DNA from: Methanobacteriota archaeon
GTDB taxonomy: Archaea; Thermoplasmatota; DTKX01; GCA-020343715
NCBI GenBank assembly: GCA_030597775.1
Contig: JAUVRF010000056.1
Coordinates: forward strand, 1 to 8,384
Length of the DNA stretch: 8,384 nucleotides
Reading direction: 5' to 3'
In this document: positions 1-6,000 of the stretch, in pieces
Layout of the letters: every line of letters begins with the position of its first letter
How positions within the stretch are numbered: the stretch's first letter is position 1
Notes under the pieces: generated by a model
What the model was told of the DNA's origin: nothing
Seen by the model: the letters and a program-made list of their open reading frames with translations, nothing else
Database searches by the model: none
Position numbers and translations under genes: made by a program

Positions 1-3000
1 GACATCCGACTGGACCTTCTTAGCGCCCATCTCAACAGGGGTGGACACCGGAGCCAAGGGCACCAACACCAACGGCTTCGCCCTCGGCGACTTCAACGAG
101 GACGGCCACATGGACATCGTGGGAGGTGGGTACCAGAAGACGCTCCGTCTGTTCACCGGCTTAGGGAACGGCTCGTTCACGGTGTCGACGTTGGGTACGC
201 TTCCGACCAATCTGATCTCGATAGCCACCGGGGACATGGACAACGATGGCCACCTGGACCTGCTCACGGCCCTGTACAGCGGACGCCTGGTATCGTTCAT
301 GGGTCACGGGAACGGCACCTTCGAGACCAAGTCCTCCGTCTACCCCATGCCTGGTACCAACACGGGCGAGAAGGGCATTGGTCTGGCGGACCTCGATGGC
401 GACGGCAACCTGGACATACTCGTCGACAGAGGAGGCCTGCACTTCCACACTGGTCACGGAGATGGTGTGAACTTCACCTACATCGGCCTCATTCAGGACG
501 CCATAACGCCCGGTGAGATGGAATTAATCGACCTGGACGATGACGGGGACCTGGACCTGATCGTGGCCAGGTCCAACCAGAGAGGGGTAAAGACCTTCGA
601 GAACCAAGGGATGTGGAGGAACGCACCTCGCTTCGTTGCCCGGCATGAGAAGGTGATCTCATCTAGCTACATGATAGGGCTGACCAGGAGCCAAGGGACC
701 ATCGGTGGTACCGGCTCCGCCACCTCACCGGTCCATGACATGGGTAACGTCGTGGATTGGAGATACGTTCAGCTCGAGCATGGGTCCATCAAGGGCCAGA
801 CCCTCGATCTGGAGGTGCGGGCGTCCCTCGACAACTCCACGTGGACGGCCTGGGCACATGTGTTCCCGGATGGCTCCCCCGAAGAGGGTCCGCTGGCAAC
901 GGTGGCATTCCCCGGCGGTCCGACGGGTAGGTACGTGCAATGGAGATTGGCGTTCGCGAACGCGGGCGCCATCGACACGCCCTTCGTGAGGTCCGTGAAC
1001 CTCCTCGGCGTGGCGACGGACCCGTCCGTGGAGCTCCGATGGAGGCAGACAGAGGATTCCCACCTCGCCACCTGGTCCACAGCCACCATGTCCAAGGTGT
1101 CGGCCGGCAACTACACGGGTTCGGTCCCGGCCGGACCGGTTGGACCTTCAGGTCACCTGGTCCTGGCCGTCTCCGCTCGCAAGGCCGGAGGCGTGGAAGG
1201 ACAGACCACGACCCTGGCCTACAGGGACGACACGGGACCTGTTCTCATGTGGGCCAAGGCCCTGCCGTACTACTCGAACACCACGACCGCCGTGAGGATC
1301 GTCGCGGACCTGGAGGATACCACGGGTGTCGAGAACGCAACGCTGTTCTACACGTTCGACAACTCCACCTGGAGCAACGTATCGATGACCCTCGGCCATG
1401 ACCGCTCCACCGACCTGGATGGCGATGGCGACCCGGAGGTGGCGGTCTCGGTGGGGACCAGCTCGGCCGTCTACATACTCGATGACGACCTCACCACCAA
1501 CTGGTCGATGACGGGCCTGGGCTCGGGCGCCGAAAAACCGATGGTCTCAGGGGACCTGGACGGTGGCGGGGCGCCCGAGCTCGTGATCGGCGACCCCTCC
1601 TCCAACGCGGCCACCTTGTGGGTCCTCAAGTACAATGCGACCTCCGCAGACTACGAGGTGACCTACACCCACATGGCCACGGTCGACAGCCCCGTGTACA
1701 GCTTGGAGCTGGCCGACGTCGATGGGGACGGCAGCCTTGAGATCCTGAGGGGCCAGCAGAACGACCAGTGTGTCGTCTCGTCGTGGGACGGCACTGCCAT
1801 TCGGGACATCCACTCGTTCTTCCTGGCCCAAGACCCCCTCATGATCCGGGTCCTGGACTGGGACGGCGATGGACAGATGGAGATCATCTCCGCCGACAGG
1901 ACCAACACAGGCAAGATCAGGGTCTATTCATGGACAGGCTCGACCTTCGCCCTCGAGTATGAATCGCCCGGCCTGGGCGGCCCTATCTACGGTTTCGCCA
2001 TGGCGGACATGGACGCCGACGGCAGCCTCGACATGGTGGCGACCGTTGAGAACTACTACTCGAACTACTACGGGATCCTATACATGCTGACCTGCACCGG
2101 ACCCGATAGCTACGAGATCCTGTGGAGGGGCGGCCACCCTGGCCGTTACCCCTATCTCCAAGACGCCGCCGACTGGGACGGTGACGGCATGATCGAGGTC
2201 GTTGTTGGACATTACAATTACCCGGGATTCCCCTACGGCACCTACGTCTACACCTACGAATGGGACCCCATCACCGGCTCACTGGTGGAGGATTGGACCT
2301 CCTTGCCCCTACCGTACCTGTACTCTGGCCGGGCAAGGTTCGCAGACCTGGACGATGATGGCGAGCTGGAGATGATCGTCCCGTGCAGGAACGGGGTCGT
2401 GTACGTTTACACACCGGACAGCAGGGGACCATCCTTCTCCTCCTCGGATATGGGCAGTTCTGCCGGCACCTACTATAGCGGGGCGATCACCCCTCTGGGA
2501 ACACCGGATACCTGGTCTGCGACCATACCTTCGCCGTCGACCGAAGCGACGGTCAGGTACTACATCGTCGCAACCGACGCCAGCGGGCTGACCACCACCA
2601 CCAGGACCCATATCTACTATGCCGACGGAACGGCACCCACTATCAAAGGCGTCACTTCGCCCCCCACATACCTGCGGGTACAGGACAGCTTCGAGGTGTA
2701 CTGCAACGTCACCGACGCCGTATCCATCGGCGGCGCGTGGCTGGAGTACAACGTGACCGGGAGCAACTGGACCTCCATCCCGATGACCCGGCTCACCACC
2801 GGCCTAACGGCCCACTTCACGGCCACCATCCCCGCCATCGGGTCCGCCACCACCGTCACCTACAGGGTGAGGACCGTTGACCTGGCCGGCAACGCCGCAA
2901 CATCCCCACCGCAGTCATACGTGGTCGACACCGGCCCATCCTTCAACTGGATGAAGGACGGGTTCGGCTCGCCCTTCAAGTGGGAGATCAACGTGACGGA

Positions 3001-6000
3001 CAATGGCGGCGTGGCTTCGGTGGTCATCTCGTACTCCACCGACCGGGTCACCTGGCTGAACGCCACCGTCACGAACTCGGGGAACATCTACTCGGCCAGC
3101 GTGGATGTCGACCCGAACGCGACGGTCTTCTTCGAGGTCACGGCCACCGACAACCTGGGACTCATCAACTCCTCCCGCGGGAGGACGGGCGACAGCAACC
3201 TGACGCTCCTCGTCGCGGACCCGTTGGCCCTCACCACGGAGGAGCAACAGGTGCACCAGTTACTTCTCGACCTGTACTACACCATGACGATGTTGGACGA
3301 CGACCATGCCTCCATCGCCAACCTCTCGGCCGCGGACCTGGTGGTCGCGGTGGACAACGGAAGGATCAGCTCCACCCTGATAGCCGACCTCGTCGACGAT
3401 GGCGTCTCGGTCCTCCTTCTGGACGATGGCATGAGGAACTTCGCCACCACGGGGTGGAGTTCCAGTTACTACGCGAGCTACATGCACCTCTCTGTCGTCA
3501 ACCAGGAGGAGCCCTTTGTTGCCTACTACAAGGCCATCACCCAGATCCAGGTCGGTGATTACGCCGGGAGGGCCAGTTCCATTCCCTCGGGCTGGACCCT
3601 CGTTGCCATGAACCAGAACAACGGCCATTACACCGTGTTGAAGAAGGTGAACGCAACCTCTGGTGGGAAGGCCGTGACCTTCCCTTACGACGTCCGGTTC
3701 TTGACCAGTAGCGGGATGTATTTCCTCGAGCAACTGATGAACTGGACGCTGGGTGAGAGGTTGGACGGGCCGTTGAACGCCACAGCGGACCACGTGGTCC
3801 TCGTCATCAACGACGACGACTGGACGCTGTCCACCAGGGAGACCAACGTCAAGACGCTCTTGGACAGTTGGGGGTACGACGTCCAGCTGCTGCGCATCAA
3901 GGATGTCCCCAGGTTCAACGCCACCAACGCAACGGCCGTGATGGTCCCGGCATACTACACGGGTTACGGGGACCAGGGATACTTCTGGGACAAGTTCATG
4001 GACCAGGGCGTCCCCGTCATCCTCTTGGCCAACGCCCTGTACACATACAGGTCCTCGAACAGGGCCAGTAGTAGTGGTAACTATCACTACGCCATCGTCA
4101 CCGAGGATATGTGGTTCGTCACCGGCTACAACGGGACCCGGTTCTACCGCCAGAACGGAGGCTACGGTTACGCCTTCTACAACGCCGCCCCCCCTGGATG
4201 GACGGGCCTTGGCCACATCAATGCATACACCGCCTACCAGAACCTGTGGTACAAGCAGACCTCCTCGGGCACCCTGGGCTTCGCCGACATGTCGGACCCC
4301 CACTACTACATGCCCGACGGGGAGTTCCTGCTCTACCGGATGCTGACCAACGCCACAGGCAGCACCATGCCGGCGAACCCCACCGTACCATCTGGGAACG
4401 TGGTCATGGTCATTGCCGGAGGCACGGGCGGGACCACCCCTACGCTGACGGCACAGGAGACCGCCCTGGCCGACATGCTGACCTCTTGGGGCCATACCCT
4501 CTACTACCTGCCCCAGAGGAACATGTCCCGGACCAATGTGTCGGCGGCCAAGGCCATCGTGGCCACCCACTGGGTCGACACCAACGTGAACTCCAAGGCC
4601 TTCTACGATGACGCTCTCTCCCAGGGTATAGGTGTGGTCCTCTGCTACGATGCAGGTAGGACATACGGGAGCAACTGGTACTATAATTCCTACTGGGAAT
4701 ACCGCTACTCGCGGGTCGTGAACATAACAACGATATTCAAACACCACACATCGGTGAACTTCTACCACCAGGACAGCGGGACCAGCGTCAGGGTCACCCA
4801 GACCAGTCCCGGCTGGACCGTGTTGGCGAATTCCGGCAACACGTACTACTCCACCTGGCAGCAGAAGGCGGGCTCCAACGGGAGCTTCGGCTTCATCGCC
4901 GGCCTCAACCCCGCCTACCTGAACATACACGGTATGTACTTCCTCGAACTGGCGGTCAACTACTCGATGGGTGTCGATGTGCCGGCATTGATCGTCGTCC
5001 CCGCTGGCAACGCCGTCTTCATCACCACCGGTGCGGACGCGGACGGGCCCGTGCTGAACTCCCACGAGACCCCGGTGGTGTCCGAGCTCACCCGGTGGGG
5101 ATACAACATCACCTACGTGTACCAGAGGGACGTGCTCACCGTGAACTGGACCAACGCGTCCATGGTCGTGGCCGCTGACTGGATCAACTCCTTCCGCCGG
5201 TGGAACGCCGTCCTGGACGGCGCGGTGGATGGGGACATCGGCGTCGTGCTCCTGTACCGGGGCTCCTCGGCGTACCAGCCTTCCATTCCCAGCTACGACC
5301 AATGGCAGCGGAGGATGCTCTACGTGGAGAGCCCGACGGCCTTCTACGAGGGCATGGCCGGCTACGGTTTCTACGGCCAGCAGTCGGGCTACGGGCACTA
5401 CTGGCAAGGCACGGTAGCGGGCTTCACCCGCATCGGCGACAACTACTATGGCGGGGGCACCGCCTTTTACAAGGGCGGGTCCACCGACGCCCACGTGTGC
5501 GTGCTCACGTACGACCCCGCATACATGCAGCCCCTGTCGCTGATGGAGCGGATGTTCAATTTCTCCCAGAACATCTCCATCGCCTCCATCCCCACGTCGG
5601 CGGAGGTGGTCCTCCTGGTGGCCAACAACGACCCCCTCGACCCCGTTCCCAACTCCCGTGAGGCCTACCTCAAGGCCTTCATCGAGAACATGGGTCTGAC
5701 GGTGGAGGTGCGACCCTGGATGGACGCACGACGCTACGACTTCTCGTCGTCCCGCCTGGTCGTCTATACCGAGGACCTGAGGATAGGGACCGACACCCAC
5801 ACCAAGATCATCGATCAGGGCGTGGGCCTGGCCCTCTTCTACACCGCCGGCATCGGCTCGGGAGGGACCTGGTACAGCAATTGGGCCGCCTCGGGCAACT
5901 GGTGGGTCATGACCTGCAGCCCGGGAGGTGGCTACCTAGAGGGTTACACCGGGATGTCCTTCCAGGTCATGGACGAGCGCCAGACCTTCTGGCGCAGCTC

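Noticed and set aside
2980..3558. 192-codon and similar 150-codon + strand frames (e.g. 940-1401, 4111-4611, 5200-5661, 7063-7521)
   Set aside because: Out-of-frame shadows with Arg/His/Pro/Gly-rich composition, overlapping fully with the domain-bearing frame.
3260..5800. 846-codon open frame on the - strand
   Set aside because: It is in exact codon register with the sense gene, so its stops correspond only to sense TTA, CTA and TCA codons, which are rare in this GC-rich gene; it ends precisely at a sense TTA (3260-3262). Its product is Val/Gly/His/Arg/Asp-rich with no recognisable domain, while the sense frame carries the repeated modules.
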